A stretch of 64,000 bases of DNA from Candidatus Sulfotelmatobacter sp. (GCA_030041475.1 JASHNU010000012.1:48373-112372); one strand, 5' to 3'. Numbered from the stretch's first letter, positions 1 through 8,584 are shown. Translations and numbers: made by a program. The notes: generated by a model from the letters alone, not told the origin.

Positions 1-744
1 ATTTCTTTCGTGAAGATTGCGAACGATCACATCCAGTTTGAACTCAACAATGGCCCGATACGGCGCAAGAAGTGGTACCAGCACATCGAGGTCACGGGTG
101 CCTACGGGCAGGACGTCACTCCGCAGGAGAGTGAGCGGGTGAAGAATCCTCACGGATCGTATCTGGAGATTTATTTCGACAAGTATGTTCCGGAAATGAC
201 CGCGCAGCAGTTGCGCGATCTGCTGCTTCCCGTGCTCGATTTCAGCGCCCGCAATAAGGAGCAGGCTTATCTCAACACTTTGCCGCCGAAGGTGAAGGAA
301 GCCATTCAGGCGCACCATGTGCTGGTCGGCATGGATTCAGAGATGGTGCTGCATGCCAAAGGCCGGCCGCCGAAAAAAGTGCGCGAGAACGACGGCAAGA
401 CCGAATACGAAGAGTGGATCTACGGCCAGCCGCCCCAGGACGTGGATTTTGTCCGCATCGTGAACGATGAAGTCGTGCGCGTCGAAACCATGAAGGTTGG
501 CGGCGAGAAGATCGTTCGCACCGAGAAGGAAGTGATCCTGCACAAGCCCGACCAGGACGTCGAGGCCAAGAAGCAGCAGGAAGAACATCCCTCCAATGCG
601 CCGAGCCTGCGGCGGCCCGGGGAAGATCCGGAGAATGTGCCCAAGCCGGCCAATGGGCCAAATCCCGCGCAGCCGGTCCCTCCGCCGATGCCGCCTCAGC
701 CCGGCGATCCTGGGCCAGGTGCGACCTGGGCGGGGCTAAATTAG
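1..744 (+). CDS. Hypothetical protein with Pro-rich tail (5' partial)
   Basis: I do not recognise the family. A GTG at 10 could start a 244-residue protein, but the frame is open back to base 1 and no ribosome site is visible, so the gene probably begins outside the window. The first ~170 residues look like a soluble mixed alpha/beta domain rich in charged residues. The last ~60 residues are low complexity (many Pro, Gly and Asn) and probably disordered. It has no visible membrane segment; a signal peptide, if there is one, would lie upstream. The stop is at 742-744 and the next gene runs in the opposite direction. Confidence 0.7.
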   Translation: MSFVKIANDHIQFELNNGPIRRKKWYQHIEVTGAYGQDVTPQESERVKNPHGSYLEIYFDKYVPEMTAQQLRDLLLPVLDFSARNKEQAYLNTLPPKVKEAIQAHHVLVGMDSEMVLHAKGRPPKKVRENDGKTEYEEWIYGQPPQDVDFVRIVNDEVVRVETMKVGGEKIVRTEKEVILHKPDQDVEAKKQQEEHPSNAPSLRRPGEDPENVPKPANGPNPAQPVPPPMPPQPGDPGPGATWAGLN

Positions 745-755
745 CGGCTTCGCCT

Positions 756-1742
756 CTATTTTGCCGCTACCGTCGATCCCACATCGGCGAACGAAAGGGC
801 CAACGACACGTTCGGCCACTCCTGCCCATCCACTTCGACATAGGGATAGACGAAATAATTCAGCGGCTTCCCGTCCTGCGCGGGACTCAGCCGCAAGTCG
901 CGGCCCATGCTGAACTGCACGCGGTTCACATCGTGCGATCCGAAGAAATAATCGCGCTTCTCGGGATGCTTCCACGCTTCGGAAATATCCACGGGGATCC
1001 ATCCCATGCCCTTGATGTAGAAATCCGACCAGCAGTGATAGCCGGCGATCTCGGCGGAATGCTTGTCGGGCGGCAAGGGAAATCCGATCTCGAAGCGCGC
1101 CGGAATGCCCTGCGAGCGCGCCATGGCGATGAACAGAGAATGAAAGTCGGTGCAATTGCCTTTTTTCGCGTCGCAGGCGTAGAGCACATCGCCGCGTCCC
1201 CAGCCGGTGCCGGTTTTGTCGTAGCGCATGGTGGTGAAGACGTAGTCGTAAATAGCGCGCGCTTTCTCGAGCGGCCCGTTCTTGTCAGCCGTCACTTTTA
1301 CCGCCAAGTCGGCGGGCAGGCCGGTAATAGGGACGAGCGCGTCGGGCTGCAGGTCTTCTTTTCTCTCTCTGGAAGTTAGCGCAGTTGTAAGAACCATGCG
1401 ACCAGCGGGAGTGAATGCGCTGCGCTCGTGCCGTACGACGTCGTACTCGATCTCAAAGTGCAAATCGACCGGATGGGTGCGAAGGGTTTCTGCGTAGTAA
1501 ATCTCATTGCCAAACCTGGATTCACGGGTTTTGGTCAGAGGCATACTGCCCTGCGTAGAGACAACCTTCACTTCCTGCCATGCGTCGGACTGCGCCGCGG
1601 GAATCCAGATGCGAACCTTCTTCCCGGCTGGCAGATTCTTGACTGTGAAATCGTAATGAAAAGTGAAATGGCGTGACTCCTGCGCGAAGGCGCTTAGAGT
1701 CAGTGCAAATAGAGACAGCAATACGCAGATTCTGCGCAGCAT
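756..1742 (-). CDS. Secreted transglutaminase-like domain protein
   Basis: A 328-residue protein starting with a clear signal peptide (MLRRICVLLSLFALTLSAFA-Q). A longer start at 1769 exists, but the ATG at 1740-1742 is preceded by GGAAAGGGG and begins exactly at the signal peptide, so I prefer it. The second half matches the transglutaminase/protease fold: a Cys in GNCTDFHSLF (the usual nucleophile context), a His in AGYHCWSDFY, and an Asp in WIPVDISEAW complete the expected Cys-His-Asp triad. Bacterial members are secreted peptidases or amide-forming enzymes of uncertain substrate. It is convergent with the preceding gene and monocistronic as far as I can see. Confidence 0.85.
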   Translation of the reverse strand: MLRRICVLLSLFALTLSAFAQESRHFTFHYDFTVKNLPAGKKVRIWIPAAQSDAWQEVKVVSTQGSMPLTKTRESRFGNEIYYAETLRTHPVDLHFEIEYDVVRHERSAFTPAGRMVLTTALTSRERKEDLQPDALVPITGLPADLAVKVTADKNGPLEKARAIYDYVFTTMRYDKTGTGWGRGDVLYACDAKKGNCTDFHSLFIAMARSQGIPARFEIGFPLPPDKHSAEIAGYHCWSDFYIKGMGWIPVDISEAWKHPEKRDYFFGSHDVNRVQFSMGRDLRLSPAQDGKPLNYFVYPYVEVDGQEWPNVSLALSFADVGSTVAAK

Positions 1743-1768
1743 GGCGGCCCCTTTCCATTTTTCTGGCA

Positions 1769-1793
1769 ACTGGCCACTGACGACTGGCCACTG
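1769..1793. repeat. Short direct repeat
   Basis: ACTGGCCACTG occurs twice (1769-1779 and 1783-1793) just upstream of the transglutaminase-like gene. It is a short spacer duplication with no obvious role. Confidence 0.5.
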
Positions 1794-1940
1794 GTCTCAA
1801 CGACACCCGGGCGTCTTAGAGGGAACGCCGTCAAGTGAAGCCGCGCTGGAGAATGCGCATAAGAACCCGCATGGAAAGATGCTGCAATGCTGTGCAGCGA
1901 TGCGGTATTTTAGCAGCATCATTCCTCGTGGAGGTGCTTC

Positions 1941-2255
1941 ATGTCTCGAGAAGACGCTGTAACACTGGCCAGCCGCTCACTCGCCCTGCTGCTGACACTA
2001 TACGTGCTCATCGAGGTGTCTTACTTGCCGTCCGAGATCCTGGGCTTCCGGCACTATGTCGGTCATGAGATCACTTCGTCGAGCGACGTCGAGTATTGGC
2101 AATACTGGCGTCACCGCTACCTGATTGAGATCGCCTTCCTCATTACGCGAATCATAAGTCTCTCTCTAATGGCTAGGTGGCTCTTTAAAGGCGGTCTGCA
2201 GATCCAGGAGCTCTTGCTGCCTTCTGGATCGAAACCGGAAGCGGCTGAGGGTTAA
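1941..2255 (+). CDS. Small membrane protein, unknown function
   Basis: A 104-residue protein with two hydrophobic segments: about residues 12-32 (SLALLLTLYVLIEVSYLPSE region) and 62-82 (a stretch with IEIAFLITRIISLSLMA). A GGAGG ribosome site sits 6-7 bases before the ATG, which supports this start. I recognise no family. The tail after the second helix is short and charged. It stands alone, and its 3' end converges on the HxlR regulator (70 bases of that gene's 3' part overlap it). Confidence 0.65.
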   Translation: MSREDAVTLASRSLALLLTLYVLIEVSYLPSEILGFRHYVGHEITSSSDVEYWQYWRHRYLIEIAFLITRIISLSLMARWLFKGGLQIQELLLPSGSKPEAAEG

Positions 2256-2640
2256 GCTTCCGCCCCGATTTCCCATGGGATTTTGCGTTTGTTTCACTAC
2301 ACGCAAATGTCCGCCCTTCGCGGGTTTGTTTGCCCCAGGCGTACATGGCTTCGAGAACGGGTAGCAGGGTTTCGCCGAGCGGCGTAAGGCGGTATTCAAC
2401 CCTGGGCGGGACTTCCGCATACACCGTTCGCTGCACGAGGCCGTCGCGCTCCAGTTCGCGAAGTTGCTGCGTGAGTATTTTGGGTGTGATCCCCTGCAGG
2501 AGTCGTCTTAGCTCCGCGTGGCGACGAATTTTGCCTCGAACCAGATGCGCAACGATGAGGATTTTCCAAGCGCCGCCGATATAGCGAAGAGCATATTCGC
2601 AAGGGCATTCGCGAGCCGTTTCGATCCCGATCTTCCGCAT
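2185..2640 (-). CDS. HxlR-family winged-helix transcriptional regulator
   Basis: A 151-residue regulator. ECPCEYALRYIGGAWK near the N-terminus, the LxGITPKILTQQLRELERDGLV recognition region and VEYRLTPLG of the wing are hallmarks of the HxlR/MarR-like family. The Cys pair at the N-terminus sits where YodB and other HxlR members have their redox-sensing Cys. I chose the ATG at 2638-2640 (GGGAG ribosome site) over an upstream start at 2715. The last ~40 residues are a non-conserved basic tail. The gene is divergent from the DUF1330 gene with ~130 bases between, the usual arrangement for an autoregulated HxlR-target pair. Confidence 0.85.
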   Translation of the reverse strand: MRKIGIETARECPCEYALRYIGGAWKILIVAHLVRGKIRRHAELRRLLQGITPKILTQQLRELERDGLVQRTVYAEVPPRVEYRLTPLGETLLPVLEAMYAWGKQTREGRTFACSETNAKSHGKSGRKLNPQPLPVSIQKAARAPGSADRL

Positions 2641-2693
2641 CGGGCATTCTCCCTGGTATCCAGCTGGGTAGTATGTCTCAAAATTGTGCGTTC

Positions 2694-2722
2694 TTGACCG
2701 AACCCCATTCGCCACCTAGTTT
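2694..2722 (+). promoter_or_regulatory. Candidate sigma70-type promoter for the DUF1330 gene
   Basis: TTGACC at 2694-2699, a 17-base spacer and TAGTTT at 2717-2722 fit a vegetative promoter driving the rightward gene. It lies in the divergent spacer where the HxlR protein would be expected to bind. I see no clear inverted repeat, so the operator is not assigned. Confidence 0.35.
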
Positions 2723-2771
2723 ACATCTATGGTTTGGTCGTTCGCACACGTACACGGAGGAGGATGAGCTC

Positions 2772-3170
2772 GTGAAAACCAATCACAAAGTGGTGCTGGC
2801 GCTACTGGCAGGCGTTTCTATGGGCGTTGCCGGCGCGAGGCTGATTCATGCGCAGCAAGTCAAGACGCGCCCTGCATATGTCATCGCCGAAGTCGAGAGG
2901 ACGGACCCCGATCCCAATGCCACGAAAGAGTATGCAGAGAGGGTGCCGGGAATCATCGCGGCTTTCCATGGCCACTATGTCGTTCGCGGCGGAAAGATCG
3001 AGACTCTGGAGGGCGAAGCGCCGAAGGGTTATATCGTGGTTCTGGGTTTCGACAGCATGGAGCAAGCGCGTAGCTGGTACAACTCGCCAGCCTATCAGGC
3101 GATCGCGCCGATCCGGCAGCGCGCCACCAAGAGCCGCTTGATTCTTGCCGAGGGCGTTGCCTCCGAGTGA
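2772..3170 (+). CDS. DUF1330 domain protein with signal peptide
   Basis: A 132-residue protein. The GTG start at 2772 has GGAGG upstream and opens a hydrophobic leader (VVLALLAGVSMGVAGARLIHAQ), so the protein is probably exported or membrane-anchored; an in-frame ATG at 2673 would add a non-conserved extension. The rest is a DUF1330 domain, a small ferredoxin-like alpha/beta-barrel fold: AYVIAEVERTDP, YAERVPGIIAAFHGHYVVRGG, LGFDSMEQARSWYNSPAYQAI. Biochemical function is unknown. Divergent from an HxlR regulator that may control it. Confidence 0.85.
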   Translation: MKTNHKVVLALLAGVSMGVAGARLIHAQQVKTRPAYVIAEVERTDPDPNATKEYAERVPGIIAAFHGHYVVRGGKIETLEGEAPKGYIVVLGFDSMEQARSWYNSPAYQAIAPIRQRATKSRLILAEGVASE

Positions 3171-3297
3171 AGTCCACTTTTGCCGTTCGGCCTGAATCGT
3201 CAGCCCCGGCAGGAACGTTTCACCGCTGGCCGATGAGAGGCCTGCTGAGAGACCCGATGGGAAAGCCGATGACGAAACGGTGCGTTAAAATGCCTGC

Positions 3298-4230
3298 GTG
3301 GCTGCCGCCATCCAGTGCCGCGACTTGCGCAAGACCTACGACAGCAAAGTCGAAGCCGTCCGCGGGCTGAACCTGGAAATCCAGGCCGGCGAATGCTTCG
3401 GCCTGCTGGGGCCGAACGGGGCGGGGAAGACCACGACCATCGAAATCCTGGAGGGCCTGCTTGCGCCCACTTCGGGCGAGGTGTTCATCTTCGGCCACAC
3501 CTGGCACGAGAACGAGCGCGAGATGCGCGAGTGGCTGGGAATCTCCTTGCAGGAAACGCGGCTGTCGGAAAAGCTGAGCGTGCGCGAGACTATTGAACTG
3601 TTCGCCAGCTTCTATCGCGAGCCCCGCTCCTCCGACGAAGTGCTGGAAGAACTGCAGCTCACCGAGAAGGCCGACGCCTGGGTCGGCAAGCTTTCGGGCG
3701 GACAGCGACAGCGGCTGGCGGTCGCGACGGCTCTGGTGTGCAATCCGAAGATTTTGTTTCTCGATGAGCCCACGACCGGCCTCGATCCGCAGAGCCGGCG
3801 GCAGCTCTGGGACATCATTCGCCAGTTTCAGCAGGACGGCGGCACCGTTTTGCTGACGACTCATTACATGGACGAAGCCGAGCGCCTTTGCGACCGGCTG
3901 GCCATTGTGGACCATGGCCAGATCATCGCCGAAGGCTCGCCCGCCGATTTGATCGAGCGGCTCGGCGGGCACCACGTGGTCGAGTTCTCCACCAGCGGCA
4001 ATTCCGACGGTGCATCGTTACAAGCCTGGCGCGGCTTGCCCAGCGTGGAATCCGTTCGCGAGGACTCAGGCGTGATTGCTCTGAACGTGAAAGAACCTCA
4101 CCTCACGATCCCGGCGCTGCTCGAAGCCGTGGGCCAGAGAGGAAGCGAATTGCAGCATCTGACCACGCGCCAGGCAAGTCTGGAAGACGTGTTTGTTCGG
4201 CTGACGGGCCGGCATCTGCGGGATGAATAA
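3298..4230 (+). CDS. ABC transporter ATP-binding protein (ABC-2 / DrrA type)
   Basis: A 310-residue ATPase of an exporter. Walker A (GPNGAGKTT, ~38-46), Q-loop region, signature LSGGQRQRL (~131) and Walker B ILFLDEPTTGLD (~152) are all intact, followed by the switch His in LLTTHYMDEAERL. The last ~80 residues form the C-terminal extension seen in DrrA/CcmA-like proteins. The start is a GTG; the nearby ATG at 3288 is out of frame. It pairs with the permease 116 bases downstream to form a drug, polysaccharide or lipid exporter; the substrate is unknown. Confidence 0.93.
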   Translation: MAAAIQCRDLRKTYDSKVEAVRGLNLEIQAGECFGLLGPNGAGKTTTIEILEGLLAPTSGEVFIFGHTWHENEREMREWLGISLQETRLSEKLSVRETIELFASFYREPRSSDEVLEELQLTEKADAWVGKLSGGQRQRLAVATALVCNPKILFLDEPTTGLDPQSRRQLWDIIRQFQQDGGTVLLTTHYMDEAERLCDRLAIVDHGQIIAEGSPADLIERLGGHHVVEFSTSGNSDGASLQAWRGLPSVESVREDSGVIALNVKEPHLTIPALLEAVGQRGSELQHLTTRQASLEDVFVRLTGRHLRDE

Positions 4231-4246
4231 CGGACTTCTCAGCCAC

Positions 4247-4313
4247 GGATTACGCGGATTTTCACGGATAAGACCAGGAGACACGATTTAATTCGTGTGA
4301 ATCTGCGGAATCC
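4247..4313. repeat. Imperfect inverted repeat between ABC genes
   Basis: The arms GGATTACGCGGATTTTCAC (from 4247) and GTGAATCTGCGGAATCC (to 4313) are imperfect reverse complements around a ~30-base loop. This is typical of short dispersed palindromes in this kind of genome. In the transcript it could form a hairpin that tunes ATPase versus permease expression. Confidence 0.55.
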
Positions 4314-4346
4314 TTGGCGAGAGGAAGTTTCTGAGGATGGCTTCGA

Positions 4347-5453
4347 ATGACGGTTGCCCAACAAACTCCGGCTATAACGACAAGGTCGACGGCCACTCCT
4401 CCGCGCCGCAACGGCCGCTGGTCGGGGTATTGGCACCTGCTGATGGCGCGCATGCTCGAACTGAAGCGCGAGCCGGAGGTGGTCTTCTGGGTCTTCGCGT
4501 TTCCGCTGCTGCTGGCCGTTGGCCTCGGCATCGCATTCCGCAACAAGCCGGCCGACGCCGTCTCGGTTGCGATCGTGGACCCAGCAGGCAACCTGCAGGT
4601 CATGCTCGCCAATTCGCCACAGCATGACCTGTTCAGGCCGCACGTATTGCCGCAACAGGAAGCCGAGACCGGCTTTCGTCTGGGAAAATATGACCTGGTC
4701 GTTGCCTCCGACGGCAAGGGAGGTTTTGCCTACCGCTACGATCCGGCGCGGCCGGAGAGCGTGCTGGCCAAGACCGAAGTCAACGATGCCCTCCAGGCTG
4801 CCGCGGGCCGCAAAGACGCGGTCGCCACGACTGCCACAGCTTCCTCCGAACCTGGCTCGCGCTACATCGATTTCCTCATACCCGGCTTGCTGGGCATGAA
4901 CTTGATGAACTCCGGCATGTGGGGCATCGGCTTCGCGCTGGTCGATATGCGCCAACGCAAGCTGCTGAAGCGGTTTATCGGCACTCCCATGCGCCGCGGA
5001 GATTTTCTGCTGGCGATCATGACCAGCCGCCTGGTGCTGATGGTGCTCGAAGTCGGCCTGCTCCTGGTATTCGGCATTCTGCTGTTTCACATGCGCGTGC
5101 TGGGATCGCTCGCCGCCATTGCGCTGATCGCCGGTCTGGGCTCGCTGACGTTCGGCGGCATCGGCCTGCTCACTGCCAGCCGCGCGCAGAAAATCGAATC
5201 CATCAGCGGTCTGATCAATCTGGTCATGATGCCGATGTGGATCTTCTCCGGCGTGTTCTTCTCCTACGAGCGCTTTCCGGCGGTGATTCATCCGCTGATC
5301 AAGGCCCTGCCGCTCACAGCGCTCAACGACGCCCTCCGCGCCTGCATTCTCGAAGGCACGCCGATCCTGCACCAATGGCCGCGCTTACTGGTGATGATTC
5401 TCTGGGGTGGGATTTCTTTCGTGCTGGCCCTGAAATGGTTCCGCTGGACGTAA
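4347..5453 (+). CDS. ABC-2 type transporter permease
   Basis: A 368-residue membrane protein with the ABC-2 permease plan. A first helix (~45-65, FWVFAFPLLLAVGLGIAF) is followed by a large extracytoplasmic domain (~70-180), then five hydrophobic segments from ~185 to 360. YIDFLIPGLLGMNLMNSGMWG and the MMPMWIFSGVFFSYE stretch are characteristic of the family. It is the membrane half of the exporter with the upstream ATPase. The one-large-loop form resembles YbhF/YbhR-like exporters. Confidence 0.92.
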   Translation: MTVAQQTPAITTRSTATPPRRNGRWSGYWHLLMARMLELKREPEVVFWVFAFPLLLAVGLGIAFRNKPADAVSVAIVDPAGNLQVMLANSPQHDLFRPHVLPQQEAETGFRLGKYDLVVASDGKGGFAYRYDPARPESVLAKTEVNDALQAAAGRKDAVATTATASSEPGSRYIDFLIPGLLGMNLMNSGMWGIGFALVDMRQRKLLKRFIGTPMRRGDFLLAIMTSRLVLMVLEVGLLLVFGILLFHMRVLGSLAAIALIAGLGSLTFGGIGLLTASRAQKIESISGLINLVMMPMWIFSGVFFSYERFPAVIHPLIKALPLTALNDALRACILEGTPILHQWPRLLVMILWGGISFVLALKWFRWT

Positions 5454-5579
5454 ATCCCGAAAGACAAGACTAATTTTTCACCCGCCTTAGCCCCGCTAGC
5501 CCCGTCCGCACATTCTGGGAGAAGTTACGAACGAGGCGTCCGCGGTGCTTGCGAAGATAGTGCAGTACGACTTGACGAG

Positions 5580-5798
5580 CTAGGCGGCGGCTTGTTTCCG
5601 CACCTTCGCCCAGCGTCGCCTTTGCGCCTCGGCGATCCGCCGGCGGGCGTCCTTGCTCAAGACACGTTTCGTGCGCTTGAACCCATTGCCGCTGACGTGG
5701 CCGAGGGCGTTTAATGCTTTCCCTACACGCTCCATCTCTTTTCCGAGACGGGCATACTCACTCCGCAGGGAAGTGACTACCTTGTTCAGGTTGGTCAT
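5580..5798 (-). CDS. Small basic coiled protein, unknown function
   Basis: A 72-residue protein rich in Lys and Arg (about a quarter of residues). The first half (LRSEYARLGKEMERVGKALNAL) looks like an amphipathic helix. The second half is very basic, with LSKDARRRIAEAQRRRWAKVRK, a pattern shared by small proteins annotated as hypothetical in soil bacteria. AGAGGGGG lies 5 bases before the ATG. The composition suggests nucleic-acid or ribosome binding, but that is inference. Confidence 0.65.
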   Translation of the reverse strand: MTNLNKVVTSLRSEYARLGKEMERVGKALNALGHVSGNGFKRTKRVLSKDARRRIAEAQRRRWAKVRKQAAA

Positions 5799-5870
5799 AT
5801 TACCCCCTCTTACTTACAGACTAACATGCGAAAAGCGGAGGATAAGAATAATTAGAAAGGAAAAATTGAC

Positions 5871-6494
5871 TCACTGTGGTTTCCAGTCCAGCGAAAGCAT
5901 TCCCTGTACCTTGCTCCAGTCATCGGTGTCGCGATTGAACGTAACCTCCCGCCGCGAATCAGAGTATCGCGTGTCCAGCAACAGGAGCTTGTGAATCATG
6001 TACGCATTCCCGGTACCGTCGGAGGCGACCGTCTCATCGTATACCGCGCCGTAGACCACATAGAGGTGCGATCCCCACACCATGAGCATGGCATGCTTCT
6101 GCAGCAGATGGCCAAGGATCCAGTAAGACAAGTCAAGTCCCGGCGTCAAAGACAAAACATCGGTCGTGACCATGATTGGACGGCCATCGCTTAACAACCA
6201 TCTCCCGTCCACTTTGGAAGCGATTTCTCTCACCGACAGGGGATTAGCCGCAGTGGCCCGGTCCTCCAGCGCAGAATCTTTGCCGCAGCAGACGCTGGGG
6301 TCGTTGACGATGGTGTCGAGCGAGCTCAGCAGCACATCGGAGGGATCGTGGGAGCGGGCCATGAGCGAAGGCAACGGTCGGACACGTAACTCTTGGTTAG
6401 GAAAATACGTGATATAGCCTCCGGTATTCTGCCCAAAGGCAAGGCACGAAGCCAGAAGCAGGAGCGCGGAGCCACACCAGCGGAGTCTGGCCAT
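5871..6494 (-). CDS. Secreted protein of unknown function
   Basis: A 207-residue protein. The ATG at 6492-6494 is preceded by GGAGGT and opens a signal peptide (MARLRWCGSALLLLASCLAFGQ), so it is preferred over a start at 6545. The mature part contains a CCGKD motif (~70), a long mixed domain with WILGHLLQKHAMLMVWGSHLYVVY, and no membrane helix. The Cys near the N-terminal part and a Trp-Gly-X-His stretch recall papain-like (C39-like) peptidase folds, but I cannot align a full triad and leave it unassigned. It is a single gene, upstream of the amidase gene in the same direction. Confidence 0.65.
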   Translation of the reverse strand: MARLRWCGSALLLLASCLAFGQNTGGYITYFPNQELRVRPLPSLMARSHDPSDVLLSSLDTIVNDPSVCCGKDSALEDRATAANPLSVREIASKVDGRWLLSDGRPIMVTTDVLSLTPGLDLSYWILGHLLQKHAMLMVWGSHLYVVYGAVYDETVASDGTGNAYMIHKLLLLDTRYSDSRREVTFNRDTDDWSKVQGMLSLDWKPQ

Positions 6495-6597
6495 AAGCAC
6501 CTCCGGTTCTCTTTCAATTGTAGGTTGTCCAGGAGCGATTGCCATCTGCTTTGCCTAACTTTACATCCATGCGGGCATGGCCTTCCGCCCAACCAGG

Positions 6598-8241
6598 TCA
6601 CCCAACCGACGGGAGAAACTTCGGCGCCTGCCGTGCCTTGGTCGCCTGTTCGAATGAGTAAGCCAGTTTGATCAGCGTGGGCTCGCTCCAGGCGCGGCCG
6701 AAGAAAGAAATTCCTACCGGCAAGCCCGAGATGAACCCCGCAGGTACGCTGATATTGGGATATCCGGCCACGGCTGCCGCATTCGAACTGCCTCCAGCCT
6801 GGTGATCGCCATTGATGAGGTCGGTCAGCCAGGCCGGACCACCGGTGGGCGCCACGATGGCGTGCAGTTGGTGCTTGTCCATGAGCGCGTCGATGCCATC
6901 GGTGCGCGCCAACTGGTGATTCTTCGTGACCGCATCGGTGTACTCCTTCTCGGTCAAAGGACCTTTAGCTTCCGCCTTCACAAATAAGTCCTGTCCGAAG
7001 TAAGACATTTCTTTCTGACGATTGCGCTCGTTGAAATCAATAACGTCCTTCAAAGTTCGTACCGGCGCGGCCGGACCCAGACGCGCCAGATACGCGTTTA
7101 AGTCGGCTTTCAACTCGTACATGAAAACCAGTAACTCGCTCTCGTCGAACTTCCCGAGCGTCTCAATATCGGCGGGATCGACCAACGTCGCGCCTTGCTT
7201 CTTGAGAACGCCGAGCGCCTGTTCCATGAGCGCATCGACGGCATCATTAAATCCGAAATATTTTCGTGCGACGCCGATGCGCGCGCCTTTCAATCCGTTC
7301 GGATCGCAGAATTGGGAATAGTCGTTGAGACCGCGCCAGTCCAGGATGAAAACGGAAATATCATCGCGATCCACACCTGCCAGCACACCCAGCAGAATTG
7401 CCGCATCGCGCACGGTGCGGCACATAGGCCCGGCGCTATCCTGGGTGTGTGAAATTGGAATGATCCCGCTGCGACTGACGAGCCCCACGGTCGGCTTGAT
7501 CCCGACCAGACCGTTCGACGACGAGGGGCAGACGATTGAGCCATCGGTTTCCGTCCCGATCCCGACTGCCGCCAGGTTCGCGGAAATGCCCGCTCCGGTA
7601 CCCGAACTCGACCCGCAGGGATTTCGGTCGAGAGCGTAGGGATTGCGGGTCAGGCCGCCGCGCCCGCTCCATCCGCTGGTCGAGTGACTGGAACGAATGT
7701 TCGCCCACTCGCTCAGATTCGTCTTGCCTAGAATCACCGCGCCCGCCGCGCGCAGCTGCTGCGCGACAAAAGAATCTTTGGGAGGTTTCGATCCCACTAA
7801 TGCCAGCGACCCGGCTGTGGTCATCATGCGGTCTGCGGTGTCGATGTTGTCTTTAATCAGCACCGGAATACCATGCAATGGTCCGCGCGGGCCCTTAGCC
7901 TTGCGTTCCCGATCCAGTGCGTCGGCAATCGCTTCGGCGTCGGGATTCGTTTCAATGACTGCATTGATCACGGGGCCTTGCTTGTCGATCTCGGCGATGC
8001 GGGTCGAATACTTTTCCACCAGCGATCGCGCGGTAAGTCGTCCCGACTTCATTCCCTCCTGCAACTCTCCGATCGTCATCTCCTCCAGCTCGAACGGCTT
8101 GAGTTCAGACCCCGCGGTTTCCCCAGGTTGGGCGATCGCGCGGCTCGCGCTCAGGGCGGGGTAAATCGTCGTGGCAGCGCCGGTAGCGATCACCGTCTGC
8201 AAGAAGCTGCGGCGGGAACCGGCGGAGTCAGATTTGGGCAT
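6598..8241 (-). CDS. Amidase (amidase-signature family) with Tat signal
   Basis: A 547-residue secreted amidase. The ATG at 8239-8241 opens a twin-arginine signal (SRRSFLQTVIATGA), which decides the start against one at 8316. The Ser-cisSer-Lys triad is visible: Lys in VLIKDNID, the Gly/Ser-rich NPCGSSSGTGAG stretch and the nucleophile in TETDGSIVCPSS. The family hydrolyses amide bonds of small amides, peptides or aryl amides; the substrate is unknown. Export via Tat fits the tatA/B-tatC genes further along (46.8-48 kb). Confidence 0.92.
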   Translation of the reverse strand: MPKSDSAGSRRSFLQTVIATGAATTIYPALSASRAIAQPGETAGSELKPFELEEMTIGELQEGMKSGRLTARSLVEKYSTRIAEIDKQGPVINAVIETNPDAEAIADALDRERKAKGPRGPLHGIPVLIKDNIDTADRMMTTAGSLALVGSKPPKDSFVAQQLRAAGAVILGKTNLSEWANIRSSHSTSGWSGRGGLTRNPYALDRNPCGSSSGTGAGISANLAAVGIGTETDGSIVCPSSSNGLVGIKPTVGLVSRSGIIPISHTQDSAGPMCRTVRDAAILLGVLAGVDRDDISVFILDWRGLNDYSQFCDPNGLKGARIGVARKYFGFNDAVDALMEQALGVLKKQGATLVDPADIETLGKFDESELLVFMYELKADLNAYLARLGPAAPVRTLKDVIDFNERNRQKEMSYFGQDLFVKAEAKGPLTEKEYTDAVTKNHQLARTDGIDALMDKHQLHAIVAPTGGPAWLTDLINGDHQAGGSSNAAAVAGYPNISVPAGFISGLPVGISFFGRAWSEPTLIKLAYSFEQATKARQAPKFLPSVG

Positions 8242-8343
8242 GGCGTCCCGGACGTTACACAGAGAAATGTGAACTGCGGCCGGATTATTAAAGCACGAAT
8301 CGCTACCCGGATTCATGTAGGGGCAGCCGCCGCTCTTCAGCCT

Positions 8344-8373
8344 GCCCTGAGCAAGCGCAGGGCGTCGAAGGGG
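8344..8373. repeat. Palindromic intergenic element (REP-like)
   Basis: GCCCTGAGC...GCAGGGC followed by GTCGAAGGGGC forms a small hairpin. It resembles the dispersed CCTGAGCG-AAG-GAAGG repeats seen again at 8527-8551 and 46638-46671. Confidence 0.5.
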
Positions 8374-8453
8374 CTGTGGGGGCGAACGACGCTCGACAGA
8401 TGCTGGCAGAGTTGAGAGCGACGCCTTACGGTGATAAGCTTACGGCAGTGCCC

Positions 8454-8480
8454 GGAGTAGTTCAGCGGTAGAACGCCAGC
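8454..8480 (+). pseudogene. Truncated tRNA-Gly (5' half only)
   Basis: 27 bases identical to positions 8588-8614 of the intact tRNA-Gly downstream: the 3' part of the acceptor strand, the D arm and the 5' strand of the anticodon stem. After CCAGC the sequence turns into a hairpin element (8490-8522), and no T arm or acceptor 3' strand follows. It cannot form a tRNA. It looks like a partial duplication or an element insertion that destroyed a tandem copy. Confidence 0.75.
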
Positions 8481-8489
8481 CTGAGCCGT

Positions 8490-8551
8490 CTAGCAGGCGT
8501 GAGCGAAGCGGGAGCCTGCTGGCGAAATCCTGAGCGCAGTTTGCGAAGGAT
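8490..8551. repeat. Double hairpin element joined to the broken tRNA-Gly
   Basis: Two adjacent palindromes. TAGCAGGC/GCCTGCTG (8491-8498 with 8514-8521, 15-base loop) is followed by ATCCT/AGGAT (8527-8531 with 8547-8551). The second part belongs to the same family as 46638-46671 (ATCCTGAGC...AAGGAT). No protein is encoded. Confidence 0.6.
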
Positions 8552-8584
8552 CTTTTCCAGTCTCACCAGTTGAGTCGTAAATGA

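Noticed and set aside
4239..5375. Long minus-strand frame opposite the ABC permease (378 codons)
   Set aside because: Mirror of a well-supported permease gene; composition (His, Gln, Arg, Ala) is typical of antisense frames in GC-rich DNA.
8450..8551. Second functional tRNA (for instance with an intron)
   Set aside because: The anticodon stem could pair CCAGC with GCTGG at 8518-8522, but no T arm or 3' acceptor strand follows.
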